Part shown: positions 8,601 to 14,599 of the stretch, one piece after another
How positions within the stretch are numbered: the first letter of the stretch is position 1
How the letters are laid out: each line of letters opens with the position of its first letter
NCBI GenBank assembly: GCA_900557315.1
Contig: USSI01000010.1
Span: 1-18,000 of the forward strand
Reading direction: 5' to 3'
Length of the DNA: 18,000 bases
Origin: an uncultured Butyricicoccus sp.
GTDB lineage: Bacteria > Bacillota > Clostridia > Oscillospirales > Butyricicoccaceae
Position numbers and translations under genes: made by a program
Notes under the pieces: generated by a model
Told to the model about the DNA's origin: nothing
Database searches by the model: none
What the model saw: only the letters and a program-made list of their open reading frames with translations

Positions 8601-10214
8601 AGCGAGGGAAACACGGTGCAGACCGTAAAGGATCAGCAGCGTCTCGCGCTGTTCGATAACGAGAACCTGACGCCGGAGCAGAAGGCGGCGGTAGACCGTG
8701 CCTTGATCGTTTCCGGCGAGGACGAGCAGCCGGCGGACTACTCGGATCGCAATGCGTTCCTGCTCGGTCAGTATGTAAGCGAGAGCCGGAGGGACGCGGC
8801 GCGCAGCGCGATTGAGACCGGCCTCAGCATTGACCAGTTTGTCCAGTGGGATGATCGGCTGAGTAATTTGACTGGAGAAGAAAATTCAAACGGCGATAAG
8901 GTACGCACGGAAGCCGAAGCGCGCAATATTGTGCTGGACGAAGTGATGCAGGATACTATGCTTTCGGACAGCGAAAAACAGGCGATTGCGGACTATGTGC
9001 TCATTTCGTCTATTGGCGAGGAGGATGAGAAAACCCGCGAAGACTGGGAGACCATTGCAAAGGGCAAGGTAAACGCCACGGACTACCTGCGGTTTAAAAA
9101 CGATGTTTCCATCTATGAGAAGCAGGCGAAAGGCTCGGGGACTGACAACATGGCGAATGTTGCGGAAATCCTGCGCGGATATGACGGCTTGACAGATCAG
9201 GAGCGGGACGTGCTGTTCCAGACGTTTAACAGTACGATGAAGAATAATCCGTTCCACATTTCCGAATATGAGCAAGCCGTGCAGGACAACCAGTTCTATC
9301 AGGACTTGTCTGAAGATGGCAAGGCTGCGCTGCGCGCACTCACAAACGAGTATGAGCAGGCGGTGAATGACGGCAAGGAGCTGAAAGACTGGGTCGCCAA
9401 GGCGTACATGGCCGATAAGGAAGCGGATATTGCGCCGGGTGTTTACGCACTTTACCGCGTAGCTTTGCAGACGATAAACGCGCAGGCAAGCAGTGATGAC
9501 TATTACAGTCAGGATGAAGTCAAGGCAGCGGTCAACACTATCCCTGGGCTGACACAGTATCAAAAGGCGTACCTGTGGCAGAGCGCCAATAAGAAGTGGA
9601 AGAAGAATCCGTTCGGCAGCGCGACGGTGGGCGAGTATCAGAGCGGGGTGCAGGAGGCGATCAACCCGGTTGAGAGCGGCACGCAGACAAGCGCCTTTGG
9701 CCCGCGTGAAGCACCGACCGCAGGCGCGAGCACATGGCATGACGGATTAGACATCGCGGCGAGCGAGGGCGAGCCGGTCAAGGCTATTCTGAGCGGCAAG
9801 GTGGTTGCCAAAAGCAATGACAGTTCTTCCGGCTATTATGTAAAGATCGATCACGGCGATGGACGGGTATCTACCTATATGCACATGCAGCCGGGCAGTA
9901 CGGACGGCATTAACGTAGGCGATGAGATCGAGCAGGGGCAGCAGATCGGCGCGGTGGGTAATACCGGAATTTCGACCGGCCCGCACCTTGATATTCGTAT
10001 TACGAAAGACGGGAAATACATTGACCCGTTGACCGTTATACCGGGTTACGGCATCGGGCCAAGCGGCTATGTGAGCGGAAACACCGCAAGCAGCAGCGCA
10101 GTGGCAAGCGGCGTCGCGGCGGCGCAGGCCGCAAAGAGCAGCGGCAGCTCGGGAAGTAGCAAAAGCAGCGGTCTGAAATCGCTGAAAGGATTTAAGCGAT
10201 TGCCGACGTTTTGA
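5607..10214 (+). CDS. C-terminal part of the giant phage polyvalent protein, ending in an M23 murein endopeptidase
   Basis: The frame opens at 5514 straight after the TAG; TTG 5607 is only the first start-like codon and has no ribosome site. Residues 1-70 complete an ART-like domain (VYRAIP, NGDWVTT, SIFEFGYDN fit the R, S/T and E positions of ADP-ribosyltransferases). Residues about 190-850 are long helical segments of the large-polyvalent-protein type (FRKNYAPHFTKD; FTMFQTEVNNQLSYLF), with a hydrophobic patch near 770-800. Residues about 960-1340 carry repeated L-S/T-x-x-E/Q-K helix starts. Residues about 1357-1478 form an M23 LytM-type peptidase with H1378, D1382, H1426, H1460 and D1462 as zinc or catalytic positions. 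A Ser/Gly/Lys tail ends the protein. It would cut peptidoglycan cross-bridges during DNA entry. Without read-through or reinitiation it is probably not made. Confidence 0.85.
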   Translation: MVTVYRAIPSSVQDYVLRNGDWVTTVEDYAREHGERTLEGAYRIIRETVPARYLYGNGDSIFEFGYDNGNNEVYRNAVGNAKTAGVTYDDYGDLIPLSQRFDERNPDRRYTFGFTPAQIATAPEVQVPLSSAIRYGVTPQQAMREAEVRAQGEAVQAAAQSEREETVSGLMQAWTDKRAAEAQAERTRDGLTLTNNDIQLAQNAAVSGMDSVNWEQADDPQNAYTYGRTLRAVREADQPIRQYFARRAAALQNDAQEAADWIAEFAKDKRFGFSYQRETMERNIRDIFSKENQDVAESIIRDYITPVHHAVAEGNKLKNSMRERVKALKLNKYERALVQMRLEAEDGAAAEYIKNNNLTVTPEMDAKINQAVQVFRDIYNDLYNQINETLLLNGQEPAPFRKNYAPHFTKDKPDTLLGKVRFALGLGKDSSLNLPTDIAGITDSFRPGKKWFGNLLQREGEITDYDAVAGFDQYIETAADVITLTESIQKLRALEDQVRYTLSDEGVQAKIDAIRANPELDALQQRQQIEEVYDTNRSNAQQLIDDLRNQKRMGMGRFVTELRRYTDNLAGKKSREDRGWEDMANRQVYQLAKNLESRVAANMISLNPGSWLTNFIPITQATGEVSVPNLVKGMYQTVKGAVTDDGYRDASAFLTNRYGSDRLDKTLAQRASDLSGAPMELIDHFVANTIHRARYAQNIDKGMSMDAAIEDADAYTASLMADRSKGALPTAFNATNPIRKVFTMFQTEVNNQLSYLFKDMPKAQREKGVAAVAWAYTKVFGTAYLFNLAYSALTGRDAALDPVGMIADALGIGDDEDEERTGWDVAADLGLGVAENLPFVGGILGGGRVPIQSAFPNPITIWNSLSGDAAPEKKAQTVGKELAKPLTYLLPKFGGGAARRAIEGYATIDAGGSYTYDSDGNRVLQFPAYGQKPQDYARAMLFGKWSSEEAQEYIDKGFKGLSADETAVFDQLRNNMGLDARQAMDTILSLRGFESVKDSEGNTVQTVKDQQRLALFDNENLTPEQKAAVDRALIVSGEDEQPADYSDRNAFLLGQYVSESRRDAARSAIETGLSIDQFVQWDDRLSNLTGEENSNGDKVRTEAEARNIVLDEVMQDTMLSDSEKQAIADYVLISSIGEEDEKTREDWETIAKGKVNATDYLRFKNDVSIYEKQAKGSGTDNMANVAEILRGYDGLTDQERDVLFQTFNSTMKNNPFHISEYEQAVQDNQFYQDLSEDGKAALRALTNEYEQAVNDGKELKDWVAKAYMADKEADIAPGVYALYRVALQTINAQASSDDYYSQDEVKAAVNTIPGLTQYQKAYLWQSANKKWKKNPFGSATVGEYQSGVQEAINPVESGTQTSAFGPREAPTAGASTWHDGLDIAASEGEPVKAILSGKVVAKSNDSSSGYYVKIDHGDGRVSTYMHMQPGSTDGINVGDEIEQGQQIGAVGNTGISTGPHLDIRITKDGKYIDPLTVIPGYGIGPSGYVSGNTASSSAVASGVAAAQAAKSSGSSGSSKSSGLKSLKGFKRLPTF

Positions 10215-10222
10215 GAGGAAGA

Positions 10223-10247
10223 AAGCCGCCCAGGAGGGCGGCTTTTT
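10223..10247 (+). terminator. Intrinsic terminator after the giant phage gene
   Basis: AAGCCGCCC (10223-10231), loop AGGA and GGGCGGCTT (10236-10244), running into TTTTT at 10243-10247. It begins nine bases after the TGA stop and marks the end of the phage late transcript. Confidence 0.85.
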
Positions 10248-10385
10248 ATGGTTGCATCAAAATCATAAACGGTGTATTATAGTACAGAACATATTCCAGA
10301 AATCAAAAGGCAGGAGTGCAGAGCTTGAATTACAATATACTTGCAATACGACAAAACGGCTCAAAAGCACAGCAAATAGGCGGTT
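10248..10385 (+). other. Prophage-host junction region (probable right attachment site, core not resolved)
   Basis: This 138-base stretch is AT-richer than both sides and has no convincing gene. All three forward frames were read. None continues the downstream host protein past the TAG at 10377-10379. The attachment core should lie at or just left of 10380. A weak inverted pair, CAAAAC...GGTTTTG, brackets about 10351-10389 and might be recombinase arms. A 25-codon frame (10325-10402, TTG start, AGGAG eight bases upstream) crosses into the host gene in another frame and is probably accidental. The junction reading is inference. Confidence 0.45.
10252..10280 (+). promoter_or_regulatory. Sigma-A-like promoter at the prophage edge, pointing to alr
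   Basis: TTGCAT (10252-10257), a 17-base spacer, and TATTAT (10275-10280) with TG directly before it. The start point would be near 10287. It lies just past the phage terminator and could drive the truncated gene and alr, replacing a native promoter lost by integration. Confidence 0.5.
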
Positions 10386-10796
10386 TTGGATTATGTTTAT
10401 AATAAAGAGGATGTCGATTCCTTCACCATCACCGCGCCCGAATCGCTTGCCGGGATTGGCGGGACGATTGCGGGGACGGACAGCGCTTCGCTTACGCTGC
10501 AGTATGACGGCCTGTCGCTGGACGATGCGATGCCGCAGCGGACCGGGCTGACCCCGGCGGACGCAATGTTCTGCCTGCTGGACGACCTGCGCCGTGCGGA
10601 ACCGGTGCAGATTTGGAGCGAGCACGCTTCGGGTGCGGAACTGACCGTACTCCGGTACGAGCGGGACGATGGGGATGGGAAAATTGAAAAACAGGTATGG
10701 CTCACCGAACAGGGGCTGCAGCCGGTCTGCGCCGAACTGTATGCGGATGGCGAGCGGGTGCTCACCGTCCAGGTGACCGAATACCGGGAAACATAA
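10386..10796 (+). CDS. N-terminally truncated host (lipo)protein, LolA-like; probably disrupted by the prophage
   Basis: A 136-aa frame from TTG 10386; the frame is open only from 10380, after a TAG at 10377-10379. It starts abruptly in what looks like the middle of a beta-rich domain (DYVYNKEDVDSFTITAPES). Alternating strands follow (SLTLQYDGLSLDD; LTVLRYERDDGDGK; VCAELYADGERVLTVQV). This layout recalls the C-terminal two thirds of outer-membrane-lipoprotein-carrier-like lipoproteins found near alr in gut Clostridia, but the match is from memory. There is no signal peptide, no lipobox Cys and no good ribosome site before the TTG. The gene therefore looks cut at its 5' end by phage integration and is probably not functional. 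Its stop is 19 bases before alr, so it was likely alr's operon partner. Confidence 0.65.
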   Translation: MDYVYNKEDVDSFTITAPESLAGIGGTIAGTDSASLTLQYDGLSLDDAMPQRTGLTPADAMFCLLDDLRRAEPVQIWSEHASGAELTVLRYERDDGDGKIEKQVWLTEQGLQPVCAELYADGERVLTVQVTEYRET

Positions 10797-10815
10797 ATTT
10801 GGGGATGAACAAAAC

Positions 10816-11937
10816 ATGCAACCGAGCAAACACCGCACCTGGGCAGAGATCAATCTGGGGGCGATCGAACACAATTACCGTGTGATCTGTGCACACGCCA
10901 AGGCGCCTGTGCTGTGCGTGGTCAAGGCGGATGCCTACGGCCACGGCGCCGTGCCGGTCGCGCTGCGCCTGCAGGCAATGGGTGCGCCGTATTTTGCGGC
11001 CGCGACCGTGCCGGAAGCGGTCGAACTGCGCGAAAACGGCATCACCCGGCCGATCCTGATTCTCGGCTATGTGGATGCGGCGGATATGGATACAATCGCG
11101 CATTACCACATCACCGCGCCGGTGTATGACGGCGAGACTGCGCAGCTGCTGAGCGAAGCCGCCGTCCGCACGGGGAATAAGATCACCGTGCATTATAAGC
11201 TGGATACCGGGATGACGCGGCTTGGCTTCCCGGCGTGGGACTGTGAGCGCACCGTGCAGGAAATCCTGTCCTGTTCCGGGCTGCCGGGACTGCATTCGGA
11301 AGGGATTTTTACCCATTTTGCAGTCTCCGACGTGCCCGAAGGCAGGGTATACACCGAACAGCAGTATCAGCGCTTTTCCGATGTCTGCGAAGGCCTGCGG
11401 CAGGCGGGGTTGGAACTGCCGCTGCGCCACTGCGCCAACAGCGGCGGCATCCAGCATTACGGGAACATGCACTGCACCATGACCCGCGCGGGTATCATCC
11501 TGTATGGCTACCGTCCGGATGCTTCCGTGCCGCCGGTACTGGATTTGCGGCCCGCGATGACCGTCAAAGCACGTGTGGTGCAGGTGCGCGAGATCCCCGC
11601 GCATACCACGGTAAGTTATGGCCGCACCTTTGAGACGGCGGAGCCGACCCGTATGGCGGTCATCTCCATCGGTTATGCGGACGGCTATCTGCGTACAGGC
11701 TCGGGCCGGGCGCACGTGGTGCTCGGCGGACAGAAAACGCCCGTACTCGGCCGCATCTGCATGGATATGTGCATGGCGCGCGTGCCGGACGGCATGGAGG
11801 TGCGCCGCGGCGACGAGGTAACCGTGTTCGGCCCGGAAATCTGGACCGCGGAGGATGCGGCTACGGCCGCGGGCACGATCTCTTATGAGGTGCTCTGCGC
11901 TGCAAGCAGCCGCGTGCCGCGTTTCTACATTGGCTGA
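10816..11937 (+). CDS. alr: Alanine racemase
   Basis: A 373-aa PLP enzyme interconverting L-Ala and D-Ala, supplying D-Ala for peptidoglycan. The N-terminal TIM barrel holds the PLP lysine K37 in VVKADAYGHG and the K128 position (YKLDTGMTRLG) that is often carbamylated in the family. The C-terminal beta domain holds the catalytic Tyr Y268 (SYGRTF) and the CMD motif (GRICMDM, 312-318). Length is normal for the family, so the gene appears intact. The ribosome site is a modest GGGGA at 10801-10805, ten bases before the ATG. It lies 19 bases after the truncated lipoprotein frame and about 150 bases before the EndoA-like toxin gene, matching the alr-EndoA neighbourhood of Bacillus and many Clostridia. 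Its transcription may depend on the promoter at the prophage edge. Confidence 0.97.
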   Translation: MQPSKHRTWAEINLGAIEHNYRVICAHAKAPVLCVVKADAYGHGAVPVALRLQAMGAPYFAAATVPEAVELRENGITRPILILGYVDAADMDTIAHYHITAPVYDGETAQLLSEAAVRTGNKITVHYKLDTGMTRLGFPAWDCERTVQEILSCSGLPGLHSEGIFTHFAVSDVPEGRVYTEQQYQRFSDVCEGLRQAGLELPLRHCANSGGIQHYGNMHCTMTRAGIILYGYRPDASVPPVLDLRPAMTVKARVVQVREIPAHTTVSYGRTFETAEPTRMAVISIGYADGYLRTGSGRAHVVLGGQKTPVLGRICMDMCMARVPDGMEVRRGDEVTVFGPEIWTAEDAATAAGTISYEVLCAASSRVPRFYIG

Positions 11938-11950
11938 CAACTGAACCGCT

Positions 11951-12005
11951 GCCGGCATAGGATGAAGCGGGGAGCAATCCCCGCCCTCCTGCGCCGGCAT
12001 ATTTT
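11951..12005 (+). terminator. Long imperfect hairpin after alr, probable terminator
   Basis: A core stem GCGGGGA (11967-11973), loop GCAA and TCCCCGC (11978-11984) lies inside outer pairings AGGA/TCCT and GCCGGC (11951-11956)/GCCGGC (11993-11998). It is followed by ATATTTT. The T-run is short, so termination may be partial, allowing some read-through into the toxin gene. Confidence 0.55.
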
Positions 12006-12041
12006 GTGCAACGAAGTTATATTTTTTCGCGGCGTGGGGAA

Positions 12042-12072
12042 AATAGGTTTGCGGACAAACCGCAAATCTATT
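12042..12072 (+). promoter_or_regulatory. 13-bp inverted repeat just upstream of the toxin gene
   Basis: AATAGGTTTGCGG (12042-12054) pairs with CCGCAAATCTATT (12060-12072) around a five-base ACAAA loop, with one G-T wobble. It ends 18 bases before the GTG start and just before the GGAG ribosome site. There is no T-run, so it is not a terminator. It could be an operator or an mRNA structure controlling toxin translation; I see no clear promoter in the gap. Confidence 0.55.
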
Positions 12073-12090
12073 ATCGGAGTGTGAACCAAA

Positions 12091-12453
12091 GTGGATACCA
12101 GCATCAAACGGGGAGATATTTATTATGCCGATCTCAGCCCGGTGGTCGGCAGCGAGCAGGGCGGTATCCGCCCGGTACTGATCGTGCAGAACAACGTCGG
12201 CAACCGGTACAGCCCGACGGTGATCGCCGCCGCCATTACATCGCAGGTCAACAAGGCAAAAATGCCCACCCATATCTCGCTCGGTGCGCCGAATTACGGC
12301 CTGACAAGGGATTCCATTATCCTGACCGAGCAAATCCGCACGCTGGATAAACGGCGCCTGCGGGAGAAAATGGGTTCGCTTGACGAAAATGCGATGCGGC
12401 ACGTGGACGAAGCCCTGGCCGTCAGTTTCGGCCTGGGGCAGGTACAGGGCTGA
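12091..12453 (+). CDS. ndoA: EndoA/MazF-family endoribonuclease (PemK-type toxin)
   Basis: A 120-aa PemK/MazF-family mRNA interferase, cutting single-stranded RNA at short motifs. It closely resembles Bacillus EndoA as I recall it: [20 protein letters not shown], then [15 protein letters not shown] and EQIRTLDK. R27 and T50 occupy the catalytic positions, so it should be active. The start is GTG at 12091, with GGAG at 12076-12079; no upstream in-frame ATG lies in the right place. In Bacillus the order is alr, antitoxin, toxin. Here only 153 bases separate alr and the toxin, with no antitoxin frame, and the next gene does not look like an antitoxin either. It may be a solitary, housekeeping-type RNase or be controlled by an antitoxin encoded elsewhere. 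Confidence 0.93.
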   Translation: MDTSIKRGDIYYADLSPVVGSEQGGIRPVLIVQNNVGNRYSPTVIAAAITSQVNKAKMPTHISLGAPNYGLTRDSIILTEQIRTLDKRRLREKMGSLDENAMRHVDEALAVSFGLGQVQG

Positions 12454-12473
12454 AAGGCATATTGAATAGCGAC

Positions 12474-12508
12474 AGCGCGTATCCTGTTACGGGATACGCG
12501 CTTGTTTT
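12474..12508 (+). terminator. Intrinsic terminator after the toxin gene
   Basis: An 11-bp stem, AGCGCGTATCC (12474-12484) with GGATACGCGCT (12492-12502), has a seven-base loop and is followed by TGTTTT. It separates the toxin from the hypothetical gene downstream. Confidence 0.8.
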
Positions 12509-12523
12509 ACTGGAGGAATGGCT

Positions 12524-13087
12524 GTGCAGGCGGAGGTTTATTTTGCGGATACGCCGGTAGGGACGCTGGCATGGATACCGGATGCCTATGGGGTGCAGAT
12601 TGAACTGGACTGCGCCCAGCCGGATGCCGGTGCGGCGCTGCTGCGCTGCTACGGGGAAACGGACGGCGGGGCGCTGCGTATCGGCCTGCCCGCGCCGCAG
12701 AACGGCAGGCTGCGACTCAGCCGCCACCTTTCGCGGGAGGCCCTCCGGGCCGCGGGCTGTGCACAGACGCCGCCGAAACGGTTTTATCTGTCCGAACATC
12801 CGGAACCCGTACGCAGCAGTGAGCCGGAGGAAGTGCAGAACCCACCGGAAGCGGGCGGGACTGCCGTGCGGACCGGGGACACAGTGCTGGACGGCCTGCT
12901 GGACAGCGGCGCAGTGCAGGCGGAGGCGGACGGGGCGTCACTGGTGCTGCGATGCGCATTTTCGCCCGGCGAGCCGTTTGCGCTGGCGCCCGCGTTTGTG
13001 CTCTGCACGGTGGAAAACGGCACCGCAACGCTGCGCTGGACAAAAAAGGACGCAGCCGAAGAGTCTGCGTCCGGAAATGGCGAATGA
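12524..13087 (+). CDS. Hypothetical protein
   Basis: About 187 aa; I do not recognise a family. The start is chosen at GTG 12524, because GGAGG at 12512-12516 is seven bases before it. The in-frame ATG at 12518 is only one base after the same site. Residues about 1-75 look like a compact beta domain (VGTLAWIPDAYGVQIEL; LRIGLPAPQNGRLRLSR), a style seen in small uncharacterised proteins of gut Clostridia. A Pro/Glu-rich linker (about 90-115) joins a second beta-rich part (TVLDGLLDSGAVQAEADG; LAPAFVLCTV). There is no signal peptide or membrane segment, so it should be cytoplasmic. It follows a terminator with no clear promoter of its own, and its end contains the leftward terminator of the convergent gene. 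Confidence 0.75.
   Translation: MQAEVYFADTPVGTLAWIPDAYGVQIELDCAQPDAGAALLRCYGETDGGALRIGLPAPQNGRLRLSRHLSREALRAAGCAQTPPKRFYLSEHPEPVRSSEPEEVQNPPEAGGTAVRTGDTVLDGLLDSGAVQAEADGASLVLRCAFSPGEPFALAPAFVLCTVENGTATLRWTKKDAAEESASGNGE
13042..13072 (-). terminator. Leftward terminator of the DUF1015 gene, embedded in the opposing gene
   Basis: GGACGCAG (13048-13055) and CTGCGTCC (13065-13072) pair around a nine-base loop. Six A's at 13042-13047 read as a T-run on the minus strand. The hairpin therefore serves the leftward gene but lies within the last codons of the rightward hypothetical gene. Confidence 0.75.
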
Positions 13088-13088
13088 T

Positions 13089-14393
13089 TTATTTGATAAT
13101 GGTTTTGGCTTCCATGTAATAGCGCTTTTCGTGCGCTTCGCCCATGGAGAAGGTCTTGCGGGGAAGTACGCCGTCAAACACCACGCCGCGGAACAGGTCG
13201 TTCTTGGCGATATCAGGCAGCATAAAGCCGATGTTGCCCGGCTTTTTGGCGAGCGACTCGGCAACGTCCAGACCGTGGATAAAGTCGATCTTGATTTCGC
13301 TGTGGTTTTCCATGTAAGCGTCCAAACCAGCCTGGATCGTGGCAACCGGAATCGACCATTTCGGATTCTCGACCACAAATACGCCGGTTTTATCCGCCGA
13401 GCAGAACGGATAGCTGTGCGCATTGCCGCCCTCCGGCGCCTGCGCGGCAACATAAGCCTTGCAGCCCTGCGCCTCGTAGAATGCGATCAGCCCGCTGAGC
13501 AGGTCGTCCTCCTGCACATCGAAGAGTAAGCGGTGGATCGACTCGATAATCAGGCTTTCGTCGTGGATGTTGACCACTTCGACCAGTACAAAGCGGGCAG
13601 GATGGTTTGCCTGCTCTTCAGCAGACAGGTTTTTCTTGGTCTCTTCCCAGTAGGCCTTGGCGGTTGCCATGGAGTGGTTGCCGTCACCGACCGCGTAGGG
13701 GAGCAGTGCCTGCGCATCCGTGCAGCCGTACTTTTTATTGAAAGTTTCGCGGTCGCACAGCGCTTCGAGGCCGGCCTCGATCCCATCCGCGCCCTTCGGG
13801 ATGAACCATCCGGTAATATGGCCGCCGTTCTGTATCAGATCAGTGTCGTAAATCTTTTCGAAGGAGTCTGTTTTATCAAACAGCGGCTCGATGATGCCGC
13901 GATCCGGGTCGTCGATCAGGATCATGATGTGCGGCAGCTCCATGCATGCGCCTTCGCGCACCTTGAGGCGCGGCGGGATACGCTCGACAACAGTTTTTTC
14001 GGTCGGACGGATGAGCGAGGCCGAACCGGGGCCGTATTCGTACGCTTCCAGATCGACCGCGAGCACAATGCCGCGGCGCGGGCACGGGCCGCCGGACCAG
14101 CGTTCGGTCAGCACCACGCCGGCGGGCAGGGTGCGCAATGTGCCGTCGTCCATATACTGGCGCATGGTTTGGTGGATTTTCTCAATGCGCGCAGAGACGT
14201 CTGCGTCTTCCAGATAGACTTCTGGCAGTGTCAGCCGCAGGGTAGAGGGGGCGTCGCCAACAATGCGGTCGGTCTCCGCCCAATATTCGGGCTGAGAGGT
14301 GTACTGGTCACATGCGATGACCGCCCACCTGGATAAATCCGTACCGGCCTTGGGAAGCATGATTTCAGGGATATGGGTGCAGCGATTTGCCAT
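13089..14393 (-). CDS. DUF1015 family protein
   Basis: A 434-aa protein of the DUF1015 family (annotated in some genomes as a putative HTH-domain or SpoOJ-like protein, without good evidence). Typical features are the N-terminal LPKAGTDLSRWAVIACDQYT, RPTEKTVVERIPPRLKVREG (129-148), ELPHIMILIDD and a conserved DGNHS at 237-241 followed by MATAKAYWEE. The last is similar in look to a catalytic or metal site, but the reaction is unknown. The open frame extends 42 codons further upstream. M at 14393 is chosen because GGAGG (forward 14404-14408) sits ten bases before it and the extension is basic and unlike the family. It converges on the hypothetical gene with one base between stops, and diverges from ptsI. 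It is probably transcribed alone. Confidence 0.9.
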   Translation of the reverse strand: MANRCTHIPEIMLPKAGTDLSRWAVIACDQYTSQPEYWAETDRIVGDAPSTLRLTLPEVYLEDADVSARIEKIHQTMRQYMDDGTLRTLPAGVVLTERWSGGPCPRRGIVLAVDLEAYEYGPGSASLIRPTEKTVVERIPPRLKVREGACMELPHIMILIDDPDRGIIEPLFDKTDSFEKIYDTDLIQNGGHITGWFIPKGADGIEAGLEALCDRETFNKKYGCTDAQALLPYAVGDGNHSMATAKAYWEETKKNLSAEEQANHPARFVLVEVVNIHDESLIIESIHRLLFDVQEDDLLSGLIAFYEAQGCKAYVAAQAPEGGNAHSYPFCSADKTGVFVVENPKWSIPVATIQAGLDAYMENHSEIKIDFIHGLDVAESLAKKPGNIGFMLPDIAKNDLFRGVVFDGVLPRKTFSMGEAHEKRYYMEAKTIIK

Positions 14394-14434
14394 AACTGTT
14401 GTTCCTCCTGCATGAATTGGATTTGGATGTTTCC

Positions 14435-14440
14435 AGTATA
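14435..14440 (-). promoter_or_regulatory. Extended -10 promoter element for the DUF1015 gene
   Basis: On the minus strand the sequence reads TGCTATACT: TATACT (14440-14435) with the TG-N extension. No strong -35 is seen at normal distance; TGTCTT at 14463-14458 gives a 17-base spacer. The start point falls about 35 bases before the ATG. Confidence 0.55.
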
Positions 14441-14510
14441 GCAGAAAATAACGGGACAAGACATGGAATTTTTTAAAATTACCCACTTTTCTGAAAATTG
14501 TTTCCTGCCC

Positions 14511-14539
14511 TTGACGCAAGCCGAGAAATATTGTACGAT
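14511..14539 (+). promoter_or_regulatory. Sigma-A promoter of ptsI
   Basis: TTGACG (14511-14516), exactly 17 bases, then TACGAT (14534-14539) with TG before it. This predicts a start near 14546 and a leader of about 54 bases with no evident riboswitch or hairpin. Confidence 0.8.
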
Positions 14540-14599
14540 ATTAAAGAAGAAAATGGATTTAATTTTGTAGAAGAATGACAGGAAACGGGAGGAGATACA

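Larger units (their letters stand above)
1..10379 (+). mobile_element. Right-hand part of a prophage (lysis and virion-protein region)
   Basis: All genes from the left edge to 10214 point the same way and overlap or nearly touch. They include a holin, an amidase endolysin, a virion-type Gly/Ser-rich protein and a giant protein with zincin and M23 peptidase motifs. That set is phage late functions. The integrase, head and tail genes lie outside the window. The right boundary is inferred from the terminator at 10223-10247 and from the abrupt appearance, downstream of a TAG at 10377-10379, of a host-like protein frame lacking its N-terminus. The exact attachment core cannot be fixed without the left junction. 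An in-frame amber stop in the giant gene suggests the element may be partly decayed. Confidence 0.8.

Noticed and set aside
5607..10214. Reading the downstream part as an independent gene starting at TTG 5607
   Set aside because: The TTG is mid-domain with no Shine-Dalgarno, and the frame is open right back to the TAG; it is better seen as the continuation of the upstream gene.
3054..10214. TAG recoded as an amino acid throughout the phage
   Set aside because: Only one TAG occurs in 2,387 codons; a phage with reassigned TAG should show many in-frame TAGs.
10325..10402. 25-codon TTG-start peptide at the prophage junction
   Set aside because: It has a fair ribosome site but runs out of phase into the host frame; too short to separate from chance.
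10762..12402. 546-codon open frame on the minus strand across alr and the toxin gene
   Set aside because: It is antisense to two clearly recognised genes, has no family-like sequence and is His/Arg/Ala-rich as expected from reading GC-rich codons backwards.
12582..13529. 315-codon + frame overlapping the hypothetical gene and the end of the DUF1015 gene
   Set aside because: It crosses two better-supported genes on different strands and is Arg/Cys-rich; no ribosome site.
14394..14519. 42-codon N-terminal extension of the DUF1015 gene
   Set aside because: The extension covers the GGAGG ribosome site and the extended -10 element and does not look like family sequence.
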